NCBI GenBank assembly: GCA_012274445.1
Contig: JAAROD010000011.1
Span: forward strand, 434,001 to 498,000
Reading direction: 5' to 3'
DNA from: Sclerotiophoma versabilis
Lineage: Eukaryota; Ascomycota; Dothideomycetes; Pleosporales; Didymellaceae
DNA: 64,000 nucleotides
Below, one piece after another: positions 1 to 11,982 of the stretch; position 1 is the stretch's first letter; the number at the start of each line of letters is the position of its first letter. A program made the position numbers and the translations under genes. Below the pieces are notes generated by a model. That model was not told the DNA's origin. It ran no database searches and saw only the letters and a list, made by a program, of their open reading frames with translations.

Positions 1-2
1 GA

Positions 3-2090
3 GTCAAGCTCGTCAAAGACCTACGCGAGCTTACAAAAGAGAGGCTCTCTCAAATCATTGGTCCAAAGACCGGTGAGAAACTATACGAGTACTCCCGCGG
101 CATCGACAGACAGGAGGTCGGTGAGCAAGTGATCCGCAAGTCAGTCTCGGCAGAGGTCAATTGGGGTGTCCGCTTCGCAACGCAAGAGCAAGCTGAGGAG
201 TTTATCACGAGTCTCTGCGGTGAGCTGCAGAAGCGCCTGCTAAAAGAGAAAGTCAAGGGCAAGCAGTTCACGATGAAGATTATGCGACGTGCTGCAGATG
301 CACCTATTGAGCCACCAAAGCACCTCGGTCACGGGAAGTGCGACACGTTCAACAAGAGCCTAGCTCTTGGTGTTTCGACAAACTCGAAAGAGGTGTTGAC
401 GAAAGAGGCCATAGGAATATTGCGAGGCTTCGGCTTCTCTCCCGGTGAGCTGCGAGGTATAGGTGTCCAAATGACGAAACTTGAGCCCATGAAGACTGCC
501 ACGGATAGCGGTCTTGATGGATCTCAGCGGCGGCTTCAATTCAAGATCCCTACAAAGTCAATGAGTGCTCGCAAAGCGCCAGCCAGCATCATTGAGACGC
601 CAGTCAGTGCTCGCAAGGTACATGTCGATGTTCCCCAGGAGCCGGTCAGTGTTCGCAAAGCGCCAGCTATTGTGCAGCAAGACTCTATCGAGGAGGAGTC
701 AACAGACATCTTTGAGGAGCTCAGAGAGGCTGCTAACATTTACGACTCATTGCTACCCTTCGCGGACCCAGATCCACCATTCGCCAGCACACGCAAAGCA
801 CCGACCCCAGCTTTCGTCGACGCAGATCCAATCCAAGATGATCCCGAAACTCCACGCAAACCAAAGACTCCTGCAACTGCTGACGACCATGTTGCCTTCG
901 GTGCTGCTGACCTCAACCACTCGACTCCCTCCCGAAGACCGCTCAACGTGATGGGCACACAGTTCATCATGCCCACACAGTTTGATCCTAAAGTCCTCGC
1001 CGAGCTTCCATCAGACATACGCTCCAAGCTGCTGCGGCAAGCCCGCCAGTCCTCACCAACACCTGCAGCCCGTCGACCTGAGTTTCCTGCTCTCCGAGCT
1101 AACTCCCCCACTGTTAACGCGCCGGAGAGCCCATCAACTCCATCACGAAAAATTCCGTTCGCAGCAACCGCTCTTCCGGCACAATCTCAACTTGACCCAG
1201 AGATCCTCGCTGCATTGCCCAACGATGTGCGCGCAGAGATCATGGCGCAGTACAGTGCAGCGGGGTTGACGCAGTTCTCCCCCTCTCGCCGACCGCACGG
1301 CATAGACCAGACCATCCTTCCCCAGAGCCCGCGCAAAAACAGGATCATCGGCATTTCCATGAAAAAGCCTGGGCAGATCAAACGTGGCCGAGGTCGACCA
1401 CCGAAGAGTGCGATGTTGGCGCAGGCCGCGCAAATGAAAGCTGTCAGCAAGGACGGCAAGACTCTCACGCAAGCGAACTTCATAAGCTTGAAAAATCCCG
1501 CCAGAGAAAGTGTCGAGGAGGTTGATGCCGACGCGCAGAGAAGAGATGAAGGCGATCTCGATCCAGAGTTCCTCGCAGCGTTACCCGAGGATGTCAGAAA
1601 GGAAGTCATCGCCGAGCACAAGGCAGCTAAACTCCGCGCCTTCCGCCTCGCACTACAGCGTCCGAGGCCGGGAACGAGTAAAGCTCCTACGCATTTGTCG
1701 AGTGTTGGTGGGCATCATCAGCACCAGCAGCCGCAGGCAAAAAGGGTCGTCAAAGTCGCCAGACCCGAAAAGGCAACCTTCACAAAGCAGAGGATCAGCA
1801 AAGAGAAGGATCTGCGTGCTGCAATGCGCGACTGGGTCACTGAGTTTGCGGAAGAGGGCCCATACCCTGAAGACGTCGATGCGTTGTCGAAGTATCTTGG
1901 CAAGATCGTGACCGAGGAAGGGGACATGCGGAAGTCTGTTGGCGTGATCAAGTGGCTCGAGTACGTGGTTGGGGATCTGGAATGTGACGGGGAAGGGATG
2001 GAGTTGTGGGAGGATGCCATTGAGCGCGTCAAGGCGGGTACTACCAGGGCTGCGAAGCAGAGGGGGTTTAGCGCCGTTAACTTTGATTGA
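3..2090 (+). CDS. rev1: DNA repair protein REV1, 3' part (5' end outside window)
   Basis: Y-family translesion polymerase scaffold (deoxycytidyl transferase), which acts in error-prone bypass with Pol zeta. The frame is already open at base 3, so the gene starts outside the window; the valine codon at 129 is not a start. The first ~60 residues match the end of the polymerase little-finger region (GPKTGEKLYEYSRGIDRQEV, then VRKSVSAEVNWGVRF). A disordered Ser/Pro linker follows. Three ubiquitin-binding (UBM-like) repeats with a Leu-Pro core lie at about 979-1040 (LAELPSDIRSKLL), 1190-1252 (LAALPNDVRAEIM) and 1557-1613 (LAALPEDVRKEVI). The C-terminal helical domain at about 1800-1990 (DLRAAMRDWVTEF) is the Rev7/polymerase-binding domain. 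No intron is seen in the visible part. The family call is firm; the BRCT and catalytic part cannot be checked here. Confidence 0.93.
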   Translation, partial: VKLVKDLRELTKERLSQIIGPKTGEKLYEYSRGIDRQEVGEQVIRKSVSAEVNWGVRFATQEQAEEFITSLCGELQKRLLKEKVKGKQFTMKIMRRAADAPIEPPKHLGHGKCDTFNKSLALGVSTNSKEVLTKEAIGILRGFGFSPGELRGIGVQMTKLEPMKTATDSGLDGSQRRLQFKIPTKSMSARKAPASIIETPVSARKVHVDVPQEPVSVRKAPAIVQQDSIEEESTDIFEELREAANIYDSLLPFADPDPPFASTRKAPTPAFVDADPIQDDPETPRKPKTPATADDHVAFGAADLNHSTPSRRPLNVMGTQFIMPTQFDPKVLAELPSDIRSKLLRQARQSSPTPAARRPEFPALRANSPTVNAPESPSTPSRKIPFAATALPAQSQLDPEILAALPNDVRAEIMAQYSAAGLTQFSPSRRPHGIDQTILPQSPRKNRIIGISMKKPGQIKRGRGRPPKSAMLAQAAQMKAVSKDGKTLTQANFISLKNPARESVEEVDADAQRRDEGDLDPEFLAALPEDVRKEVIAEHKAAKLRAFRLALQRPRPGTSKAPTHLSSVGGHHQHQQPQAKRVVKVARPEKATFTKQRISKEKDLRAAMRDWVTEFAEEGPYPEDVDALSKYLGKIVTEEGDMRKSVGVIKWLEYVVGDLECDGEGMELWEDAIERVKAGTTRAAKQRGFSAVNFD

Positions 2091-2366
2091 ACTTCGAAGC
2101 GGAAGTAACAAGTGGCACTGTTATGGCGTATACTAGGAGGTATACCAGCTATGTTTTAGTTCATAGTCCATTGCAGGAGAGTATTATGTAGCTGCTATAT
2201 GAGGCCAAATCAACCTATTGCGCCGTTCCCTGCCAGCGCCTTCCAAAATGCAATCCTACCAGGGAGTGTCGGGGTATCGTGTATCATGAGGTGTGTCGTA
2301 ATGTTGTGGGGTATCAGTGTCCAATCTTTGGTCGTGGTTCAATGACAATCACTAAGGCTGGCTCAG

Positions 2367-3131
2367 TCACTGCCTTCGGAAATCCATGTTCTTCCTCCTC
2401 CGCCTTGCTAGCTCCGGGCTCCAGATGCCGCTGAAAAGGTCCTCGCACTCATCTTCGTCCTGAGAGTCGAACTGTATGTCAACTTCATCATCCCCATTCC
2501 CAACATGCCCGTCCTCGTCCTCGTCCTCCCATTCGTTGCTGCTCTTGACCACTCTCTTGGTCTCGAGAATATACTTGCCAATCTTGTATCTCTGCGTGTC
2601 CTCCTCTGCGTGTACGTACTTCCATCCCAGCACGCTTCCGCAGCACCGACAGCTAATATCGCTGACTGTGTGCGCACCTGTCACCAACTGCCGGGCGACA
2701 GGTTTATGCGTGAATGTATTTGGCAGGTCGGTTGGGCGCCATGCATCCTGCTCGCCTACTCCACTTGCAGCGTTCGGAGGGTGAAGTAACGCGTTCGGCG
2801 GTGGTGGAGCGACGAGGTATGCGCGCCCGTGCCTGCCAGTGAAGCCTTTACTAATGATCGAAGAGGTTGGGATTAGGTCTGCGAGGCACTTGGTACAGCG
2901 AAGATTCGTCGTCGGCGCAGATGTCAAGAAGGACGTTGGTGCTGGGGGCGACGAGGAGGGTGAGGTGGAGATGGTTGAAGTTGACTGTGTGGAGCTACGG
3001 CGTCGAAAGGGAATGCTAGGTAGAAGGTACAGCGGGAAGGGCGTTGTGGAGGAAGTGGGCGCCATAGTGGAGGGTGGAGTGGGATGGCGGGGGAGCTGGG
3101 GCAGATAGTGCTGGACGTATGCTGCGATCAT
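2367..3131 (-). CDS. Yippee-family zinc-binding protein
   Basis: Small zinc protein of the Yippee/Mis18-like fold, usually nuclear or cytosolic and linked to stress and growth control; the biochemical role of the family is poorly known. The 254-residue ORF has a Ser/Thr/Pro-rich N-terminal ~70 residues. A Yippee domain follows, with two zinc knuckles CxxC (LRCTKC and ISCRCC), the GRHGRAYLV motif and GSVLGWKYVHA...YKIGKYILE near the end. The C-terminus is acidic (DEDEDG, DSQDEDECEDL). No intron is needed. ATGs at 3131 and 3065 are both possible starts; the downstream one removes a poorly conserved leader. It is convergent with rev1, with 276 bases between stops. Confidence 0.85.
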   Translation of the reverse strand: MIAAYVQHYLPQLPRHPTPPSTMAPTSSTTPFPLYLLPSIPFRRRSSTQSTSTISTSPSSSPPAPTSFLTSAPTTNLRCTKCLADLIPTSSIISKGFTGRHGRAYLVAPPPPNALLHPPNAASGVGEQDAWRPTDLPNTFTHKPVARQLVTGAHTVSDISCRCCGSVLGWKYVHAEEDTQRYKIGKYILETKRVVKSSNEWEDEDEDGHVGNGDDEVDIQFDSQDEDECEDLFSGIWSPELARRRRKNMDFRRQ

Positions 3132-4317
3132 GTGCCGTTAAAGTCGCTGTAAGTCCGAACAGATATACAGGCCTTTCCAGGGCCCTAGGTCTCGTAGAAT
3201 CAAAAGTCGCAGCGTAAGGTAGAAGGTATTGTTGTGCGTAATTAAAGTGGTAGTCAGTCGTGATTTGGTTTGCAATATGCAGCTACCAGAGCTCCGTGGA
3301 GGCGGTATCTTTGTTGGCTGGCCTCTGACCGGCTACTGAACGGTGTGGAGAGATGGTTGTGGTAGAAACGTCACGACGCGCTATTGGACCATCAAGGGAG
3401 CCTTGACTGGCACTTCGCACTGTAACGTGCCCAGGCAGACGGAGGTTGTAGCACAGACAGCTCACCAGAAGGTCTGCGGGGGGTCTGTCGAGCTCAAGGC
3501 TCAGATTCAGAGCTCCCAGCCTTGTCGATGTCTGGCAAAACGCAGTGGGGAGGTGAGCAGGCGGATATGTGACGTGCTTGATACGATAGGGCGATATCGA
3601 GCGCCACAAGCGAGGAAGCCGGAGGAAGCGGTGCTGACAGCTGCAACGTCGTTTGGGAGTTGTCTGCAACACGACCAGAGACCCAGAGACCCAGAGACAA
3701 CGTTGAAAAAAAGTCAAAGGTTTGGTGTGAGAGCTGCGAGACTTTGAAATGATGGCTCTTGATGAAACCTTATCGGTGCCTGCCCTTTACTCGACGCCAA
3801 ATCACAGGCAAGAACCCGGATCATGCGACATCCAGCGACCAGCATGCATATCACGAGGTCTGCTGGCACTTGCCGGTCGCGTCCGGTTCGCTACCTAAGA
3901 GGGCGTTATTCCCGTGACGAAGCTTATTCGCTGCAGAGCCTCATGCTGATCGATTGGTGACTCAGGAAGACGATGAGGAGATCAACAGGCTAGAAGTCCT
4001 CTTGCTTGACGCATCGCGACATGTTTGATCCTCCTGAAGTAAGCGTCAGTAATTGGTCGCCTGTGACGATGGATAATGCGACGCGTAGCAACTGCTAGTT
4101 CTGGTAACGAGCCTGCTTCAAGCTCAGGACTGCCTACCTCAAATGCGGACTATCGTCCTTTCCAAAGATACCTGGATCCAGCTCTGTGATTGCTGACGTC
4201 TTCTTGTTGGCTCCGTCCAGCATGCTCCGCCCAGTATCGGCCATCATCAGCCGTATTGTTATCCATTACTAACCCAGCAGTATTTTGAATAACCCAAGCG
4301 TCATATCTGTCGCAAGG
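3132..4317. other. Divergent intergenic region
   Basis: About 1.2 kb between the starts of the Yippee gene and the kinase gene. The ORFs here (for example 3283-3717 on the minus strand and 3343-3747 on the plus strand) overlap each other and show no domain or start context, so I treat them as chance. It probably holds both promoters; no clear TATA box was recognised. Confidence 0.5.
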
Positions 4318-7300
4318 ATGATGTCCCTCGTCACGACGCGGAAGCGTAAAAACGTTGACGGTGCCAAGTCGAGCTCAAACGAGAAGAGCAAGGTCCGCCT
4401 CATCGAGCAATTCAATGACAGTCTACTTGACGGTACTAGTGATGGCGTCGTCAAACCCCAACGCGGCGTCCGCACTTTGAAGGATATACGTCGAAAGGGC
4501 GTCAAAATCTTATCCATGTTCCGTACAAGAGGTACGTCTCTTCTTTCCCGTGCCGCTTCGCTGTTGTCTTACTGTCTTGTAGGATCTGCACTTGATGTCA
4601 ACGCTACAATAGCGACCTGCAAAACCTCCTCGGACACAACGGGCGGCACACAACGTCCGGGAGTTCATCAGTCTCAAGACCTACATACTACTCAAAGTCC
4701 TAGTGTACTCAATATCCTCGATGCTGCTTCTAAATTAACCTTACACAACACCGGGTCTTCACTTACGCAGCTCACCAATGCTGCAGTCTTCGATGGTGAA
4801 TCCGAGCCTATCGCAGACACAACGCTATTCGAACATGCATTCATACACATTAGCCGGTCCGCACCTAGCCTGTCCCAGCAGCTCGCCCAGAGGCTCTCGA
4901 ACGCGCTCATGCACAACCCTACAGTCATTCATCGGCCAAAGTTGAGCTCCAGGCCCACAGTGCTGACAAAGGAACTGCGAGTGGACCATTCGAGCGTGAA
5001 AACAGCGTCGCCAGACCGCATGGACAACGTGTCCTCACCACCGTTGCAGTTCTCTAGCGGTCCAGAGAGCAGCAACGGACCGTTGAGTCAGTCTACTGCG
5101 CCCACATCTCTTGTCTCCTCTGGTGAACCTGTGTCCGCGGAGACCACACACAGAGCACGCATTGAGTCCACTCAAGCACCCCTAGTGGGCTCACATACGG
5201 AACAGCCAGTAACAGATCAATGCGCCATACACTGGCTGAGGTTTCCTCGTCAGGATGCTCCACGCCTGATCAAACCTTCTGTTGCTACAGTCGAAAAGGC
5301 TGCTGCAGCAAAGATCTTCTTCGAATCCCATTTCAACCAGCTACTTGCAACGAAAATCTCCCCTCGGTCAATGCGCCAACGCCAGCTGGAGCGCAAAATC
5401 TTCGCAATGGCTCTGCCAAACGAACAACGGCAATACAAAAGGCAGAGATGGTACGTGGCTGAGAGTCATCATCTTCGTCAGACGCGTGTCATGAAGTCAA
5501 AGACTATCGCGAGACAGAACGTCAAGGGTGTTCACATTTCAAACTATGACATTGTTCGTGTCTTGGGCAAAGGCAGCTTCGGAGTTGTTCGACTAGTCCG
5601 CGAGAAAAGCGACAACACCAATTCTAGTGGTAGCGGCTCTGATGCCGGGCGCACAAACAACAGTCTTGATTCGCAGCTTCGCCTAGAATCCTCTCCATCA
5701 AGGCGTAACTTCAAACAGATCTTTGCTATGAAGGTTATCCGAAAGTCAAACATGCTTCGGAACAGCCAGGAGGGTCATCTTCGTGCAGAACGAGACTTCT
5801 TGGTTGCTTCTGAGAACTCGCGCTGGGTCGTGCCTTTGGTCGCGTCGTTCCAAGACAATACTAACCTCTATCTCGTGATGGAATACATGATAGGCGGCGA
5901 CTTTCTAGGTCTTCTTCTGCGAGAGGATATTCTCGACGAGGATGTGGCGAAGTAGTACGTCGCCGAGATGATCCTCTGCATCGAAGAAGCACACAAGATG
6001 AATTGGATTCACCGCGATATCAAGCCTGACAACTTTTTGATCACTGCTTCTGGTCACCTCAAGATTTCTGATTTTGGGCTCGCCTTTGATGGCCACTGGA
6101 CTCACAACCAAGCGTACTACAACGAGCGACGCTATGGCCTCCTACAGGATCTGGACCTTGATATCCGGGGTGACAAGCAAGACATCGAAGAAGAGAGTCA
6201 ACGACAAGCTGCACGCAAGACAATTGGCCTCATCAACGGTGGTGTGGACTCCCGTCAGCGATATGGACCAAAGCAAGATGCAGCTAATAGTCCAACATTG
6301 GACTGGTTAAATCGAACACAACGACGACAGTTCGCCAAGAGTATTGTGGGAACTAGCCAGTACATGGCTCCTGAAGTTATTAGAGGCGAAAACTACGATG
6401 GGAGATGCGACTGGTGGAGTGTCGGCATCATCCTGTATGAGGTGCGTTGAACAGTGTTGATCACTGAGGCTAAGTTGACATCGTCTAGTGTCTGTACGGC
6501 TGTACACCTTTCTTCCAAGAGAACCGCCAAAAGACAAAAGAGCGTATCGTTGTAAGTTGGAATATAATCTATCTGATGCTCGTACTGATTTCGAAGGAAC
6601 ATAAACGTTACTTGCGATTTCCCCACGAACAGCGCTTTGCACGCCCAAACATCGATCGTGTTCCTTTAATGCCTGTCTCCCGAAATGCCATCGAGCTTAT
6701 GATGAGGCTACTTGAAGACAGACAAGATCGACTCTCATGCAAGCGCTACCGTGAGAACGACTGGGTGCTTCGTGATAAATCTATTGGAGCCAGACGCTAC
6801 CGGAGTCTCAAGGCTACTGGGAACATTGTGTTTCCGAATGATGCTGAAGACATCAAGGCGCATCCGTTCTTTCGAAACACACAATGGTCAACGCTACATC
6901 TAATGCGGCCTCCGTTTGTGCCAAGGGTTCATAGCGGACAACAAATTACCAAGTACTTTGACGACGAAGCTGAGATTATGAGCGCATCAGACCACCTCGA
7001 CAGCTCTAGCTATGAAGTCGCTCAGGTGGACGGTGCTACCGTAGTTGACGGCGCTGAGCTTCTGGGTGAAGAAGAATCGACACCAACAGCAAATCCTACA
7101 GTCCAGCAGAAGAACAATTCTCCGCCTACGTACGAGCAGATCTGCCAAGGATTTCAGAAGATCAGACAGCGCAAGAAGGAGAAGAAGAGGCCCCGTGACA
7201 AGCTGCTTCGCGATCCTGACGTGGGCAGAATTGTGCTCGAGATTCGGAAGAAGGGCGCTTTCATTGGGTACACGTATCGCAGGCCGCGCTTCTCTCTGCC

Positions 7301-7373
7301 GGAGCTCGAGCCAGGGGTTTCTTCGGCGAGGCATTCACTTGCTAGAGCTAGTATGACTGCTGTGAGTGCGTGA
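4318..7373 (+). CDS. NDR-family AGC Ser/Thr kinase with an in-frame TAG
   Basis: Inferred exons 4318-4531, 4583-6441, 6489-6551 and 6597-7373 sum to 971 codons; introns are 45-51 nt. The start is the ATG pair at 4318/4321. The N-terminal ~400 residues are Ser/Thr-rich and unrecognised. The kinase domain shows the glycine loop LGKGSFGVV, the ATP lysine in FAMKVIRK, the catalytic HRDIKPDN, DFG in ISDFGLAFDGHW, a long insert before the activation segment (GTSQYMAPE) and DWWSVGIILYE. The HWTHNQAYYN insert and the KAHPFF-like tail fit the NDR/LATS branch, which controls polarity and cell separation. A TAG at 5953-5955 (codon 529) interrupts the frame between the hinge region and HRD, where relatives have an aromatic residue before YVAEM. 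No intron of plausible size removes it. The gene is therefore a nonsense allele, a recent pseudogene, a sequence error, or read through. Confidence 0.8.
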
Positions 7374-8398
7374 GCTGTACAAAAGAATGATGCAGGATGT
7401 GGTGGGTAGGTTGCGTACATACTCGTAACCCTGGATTTCCTCAGGCAATAGTGCTCTGCAATGAGTCTTAATCTTCGTTGATGCCGCCATACATAGCTCC
7501 TCCCCTTGTTCATCTGAGCACCAGTGCGCCTTCAATCTCACCTGCTTCTTGAGCGAGGAGACCCTCAATCAACCACAGATCTTCTCACCACACGAGGCAA
7601 GCCAACACTAACTTAAGCATCAATATCCGGGCGTGAAAGCTCCAAATGCGCAGACATGTGCCGTTTTTATCGCATTATGAGTAGGTGAATCAATGGAAAT
7701 TGCCTTCATGGTAGATTACGACCAGACTAAAAAGATCACTGTAAATATAACCTGCAAGCAACAGACAACAATAGCCCTTTATCATCGTTTTGAGAATTGC
7801 GTGATCTTGCATTTTTGTGACTTGGGTATCTTCACAGGTAGTCGCGACAGCAAGGCTTAGGTATGTCACATAGGACAATACATGGCCCTCAATGTGGATC
7901 GGATGCAGTTGAGGCGTGGCCAGAAGACCATCTTGGCCCAGGTCGGCGCTGCTATTTTGTGGCGGGAACCCGTCAAAGGAAATTCTCGACGCTCGTATGT
8001 TGATAGCCGATAGTCCAAACATGCGAACCTCGTTTTCTTCGGCTTCATAGAAGGAGCCCGGCATTGGTATTACCATGTTGTCATGTCGAGTGATATTTCC
8101 AAGTCTTGGACCGCGAATGCAAATGCTGTACACAGCTGCGCATTGAACTCAGACAAGCTTTGCGCAGCTTTGTTCATCATAACTTGTCGGTGTTGTTATC
8201 GTCCTCCATTTCGAACTGCATTGTCAGATCTTATACAAGAAAACCATAGCTGCACGGAGCACGCTTCGAGATCATATCTTCATTGACTTGTCCTCATAGG
8301 AAGACTTTTGTTATAGACAAATGCTCATAAAGATAAACTGTTTTCGCACGCAAGTCATCTCGCATCAAACGCTATCAGACAATCCCCCGAATTTGCAC
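7374..8398. other. Convergent intergenic region
   Basis: About 1 kb between the kinase stop and the fimbrin stop. A 147-codon minus-strand open frame (7690-8133) begins with GTG and shows no family; I do not call it. No RNA gene or repeat was recognised. It probably holds the two 3' UTRs. Confidence 0.4.
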
Positions 8399-10468
8399 CT
8401 ACTGCCCACCCATCTTCTCGTAGGTGTTCATCAAGCTACCAATGAAGGTAGTGATTAAACGGCTCTGTACTGCAACAATATCCTCTGGTACCAACCAGAT
8501 AGTAGCACCCATCTTTCGTGCAATACTGATAGCCAACTTGGCGTTCTGGTAGCTCTCCTCATCATTGCGACCAGGCGTGACAAGGTCATAGTCAACGTAC
8601 GCAGGCTTCATTCCAGCGAGAACATCGAGAAGGAACTTGGCGTTCGACAGCGACGAATCCTTGAACGATCGAATCTGACTGCCCTGGCCGCCCTTGCGCG
8701 CCATGTCATTTGCCCACTTGATCATGTCTGAGTCAGAGATTTCGCGCTTGCCAAGCTTCTGAGCAAGGCCTTTGAGTGTGGAAACAATGTCTTTGCGCAT
8801 CAGTTGCCAGACAAGACCGAGGGTGAGTGTGCGCTGGCCGTCGGTGATATCGGCACCTTGGATGCCGGGGAGGGAGAACTGCACAGATTTGCCAAGTTCG
8901 ACTGCGTAATTTGTGTTCTCGAGAGCCTTGAAGCGCATCAGCTCCTGGCCCTCTCGAGGCTTGTTGACGTGGCGCCAGTTTACACTGCCAGGAATGACCT
9001 TGTCGTAGGCCTGAAGGAGGACGAGGCCATCCTTCAGGTCCTCGAAGAAAGACTGTACAACAGGCTTAACGTCCAGGGAATTGAGCCACAGGGTGAAGAC
9101 ACGCGCTTCACGCTCACCCTCAGCATCAAAGTCCTCAATCTCTGCCTTCTCCTCCTCCGTAATGGGGTCCAGGCAAGGGTGTGTGTTGAACAGGTTGGCA
9201 ACAAAGGCAAGGTTGAGCTTGGGGTTACCGGCAACAAGTGATGTCGGTGTCAGGAACTTGCGGCAGTCGAGAGCATCGGCGTTTTGAAGGACCATCTCAG
9301 CGCGCTGCAGCAGGTCATTCTGTTGTAGCGGTGCACGAGAACAAGTCTCTGGTGCTAATTGGTTGAGCAAAACAGTGTAGTTCTCGCCATCCTTGACATC
9401 TGTGGAGAAGTTGGTCACGCTGGCTTTGTTAGCCAGTGTTTTGCAGAGAAGAATGTTGCGACTTACGTTCTGTGCCATTTCGCGTTCTTCAGGTGGTAGT
9501 TGAACCATCGCAGCAGGATCTGCTCCGGAGGCAGACGCAGGAACTGCTCGAGTGTCTCATCATCTTCCAGCAGCCTGTACAACTCAGGGTGCAACTTGAT
9601 GTCAATCTTGCCAAGCAGGCCTCTCCTGATGATCTGCCAAATCAAACCCAGGATTAAGTGCTCGCGCACCTCGATGATGTCTCCACTGCCAATATTGACG
9701 ACAGAACACCCGATACCCTTCGCGGATTCAATAACAATGTTGTTGTTCTCGGTGAAGTGGAAGTTGTTCAGCTGCTTGATCTTCTTGCCGGGCTTGTTCA
9801 AAACACGCTCATCAATTGTGTCTGGTACGCTGTCGTTGATAAGCTTGGACAGTACAAGACCATCTTTGCACTGATCGAACATTTCGAAGGTATCGGTAGG
9901 GAAGGGCAGGCGGTCGCCAATGTCGGGGTCGCCAGCAAGGACGGCATTGATATGGCGTGTGAACTCGGTTCGCTCGTCTTCGTTGATGGTGTGGGTGACG
10001 TTCGCGGAGGAGCCCTGTACCTGGATCCTACCACCCCCGCTGCCGATACTGGGCTTCGAGGCATGCCTGGGCGTCGAGGGTGTGCTGCCGGCAGCACCGG
10101 ATACAGCGCGCGGGCGTGTTGGACCAGTGCTCATGCGCTGCTGTGCCGGCGATGACTGGCGCAGCTTGGAGATGAGATCTACATAGTCGTCCAACTCTAC
10201 TCGCCGCGAGCTGTCAAGTTCGACCTCCTTCAGCGCCTGGCGCACTACGTCGTACGGCTGGTGCTCTGTCTGCTGGGTCGCCTTGATGACGGTCGCCTCG
10301 TCCAGGTAGCCCTTGTCGTCGACATCAAGCTTGCGAAAAGCATCCTGCAAGCCAAAGATCTCACCCTGGTCGAACTGGGGGTACTTCCTGTGCGCAATGG
10401 TTGTCAGTCACCGTGGAATCCGGGGGATTATCGTGGAAAGGTTACCTTTGGAGTTTGATGATGTTCAT
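8399..10468 (-). CDS. sac6: Fimbrin (plastin), actin-bundling protein
   Basis: Cross-links actin filaments in endocytic patches and at the hyphal collar. Exons on the minus strand are 10468-10446 (23 nt, MNIIKLQ), 10387-9467 and 9419-8399; introns are 58 and 47 nt with GT-AG ends. The sum is 655 codons (654 aa), the usual size of fungal Sac6. An N-terminal EF-hand-like segment (FRKLDVDDKGYLDE) is followed by two actin-binding modules, i.e. four calponin-homology domains, with landmarks CKDGLVLSKLINDSVPDT, HLILGLIWQIIRRGLL, FFEDLKDGLVLLQAYDKV and LTLGLVWQLMRKDIV. The C-terminus LVPEDIV...FIGSLMNTYEKM is typical. The tiny first exon fixes the start and restores the conserved KYPQFDQGEI segment. 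Confidence 0.96.
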
Positions 10469-11982
10469 GGCTGTGGTGATATGGAGAGAATTGCGGTAGG
10501 GGTGAGAGCGGATATAAAGATGGTCGCAGAGGCAAAAGTCACTGCCTAGCTCAGCCTCGTTATGCGTTGCGCGTTCGACGTGTGTGTTCTCCTTGTCCTG
10601 CTTAGTCTCTGCCCTGATGATGACGTGGGGCGCCTGCCAAGCTGGGCACGGTTGGGCGGCGCCGAGGGGCAGGTACGACCGGGATACGCCACGCTAACGT
10701 AATACGCACCTCCACACAATCTGTGGCAACTCTCAGACAGTATGCTGGCTCAGGATACAGGACGCAGGCCGTGCATTGCATTTGCAGATCTGTGCTGAAT
10801 GCAGGGCTACTCATCCGTTCGGGAAGGCTATCACTGACAGCAGATGCAGGGACATAGCAGGCGCGAGCAAGACGTTGTGTCTCGTAGAGTGTGTCCACTA
10901 TTGCCAGCTCATACCGTGGATTTGCCTGTGGCGAGAAGTTAGTGTTTAATTGCTTCACTATTTAATCCCAGTCAATGTCACATCAGCAATGCCCTTCATT
11001 TTGACAGCAGACTTGTTTGAGCACGTGGAGCAGTGGGTACTGTGGAGTGTAATGCTCATGACCACATTCGCAAGTAAGGATGGAAGGGACACAGGCACAT
11101 TGCTCACACCACAGCAGGAGGCAATCGCGTAAAAAGAAGAGCTTTTAATTCCCTCGTTTTCATCAGAAGGTCCCCCACCATCGACAGCTCATCAAGATTC
11201 ATAAGAGTAAACACTAGCCCCTACTCCATTGATTGTAAAAATACTGCCGTGAAGATCCAGTGGCTGCTCGTATGCGTAAATGCAGACCGCTCAGATCTCT
11301 GCCTCCACAACTAGAAACAATAAGATGATGGGGGATGCCGCGAGCACGCCTGCTCACCAAAGGGCAAACTTCACCATTGCCGCCTTATGTTCGTTTTCGC
11401 TTGCTCTTCATCGAATGTAGCGTAAGGCTCGTAGTTTCTTCTAAGACAAGAATGGGTGTAGGTGACTGTTGAACGCATTGAATAAACGCGCTGTCTGAGG
11501 AAAAGTCTGGAATTACTAAGGATCGAGACAGGTAACACGAGTGGTGAAAGTTGTGACAGCGCGCTAAACAATTGCAATGCTATGCCCATACTTGTCGTCA
11601 AGAAGAAACGAGGTTGGGGTAAGGAAATACAACACCATCACCCGCAACATGAAGCCAAAACGTCTAAGTGAACGAGCGTTTGCCTATGCCGCATGCAGGT
11701 CGTATATCGTGAGAATGAAAGTGCAGTCAACTGCCAAACTGGTCGTTAAGGTCGTGAATGCCGAGGTACGGAAATGTAACATGACAGAGAGAATGAAATG
11801 GTTGATAAACAGAAGGAGATGCCCTCGATGAGGGCTCGAAGTTGTTGTATGACTCAACGTCCGTCGAATCGTAAACGTGGCCGCTTCTTCGAACAAAAGA
11901 CGAGTAAGTCAAGCTGAGCCGCCTTCTATGTCGCAGATGGTAATAATAGTCAGCCACAGTGCCCAAAGGATAGGACTATTGG
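10469..11982. other. Intergenic region between fimbrin and stuA
   Basis: About 1.5 kb upstream of fimbrin and downstream of stuA, both on the minus strand. Only short overlapping ORFs without domain features are present. The part near 10470-10600 should hold the fimbrin promoter. No repeat or RNA gene was recognised. Confidence 0.4.

Noticed and set aside
7690..8133. 147-codon minus-strand ORF
   Set aside because: GTG start, no family, no splice model that adds an ATG convincingly.
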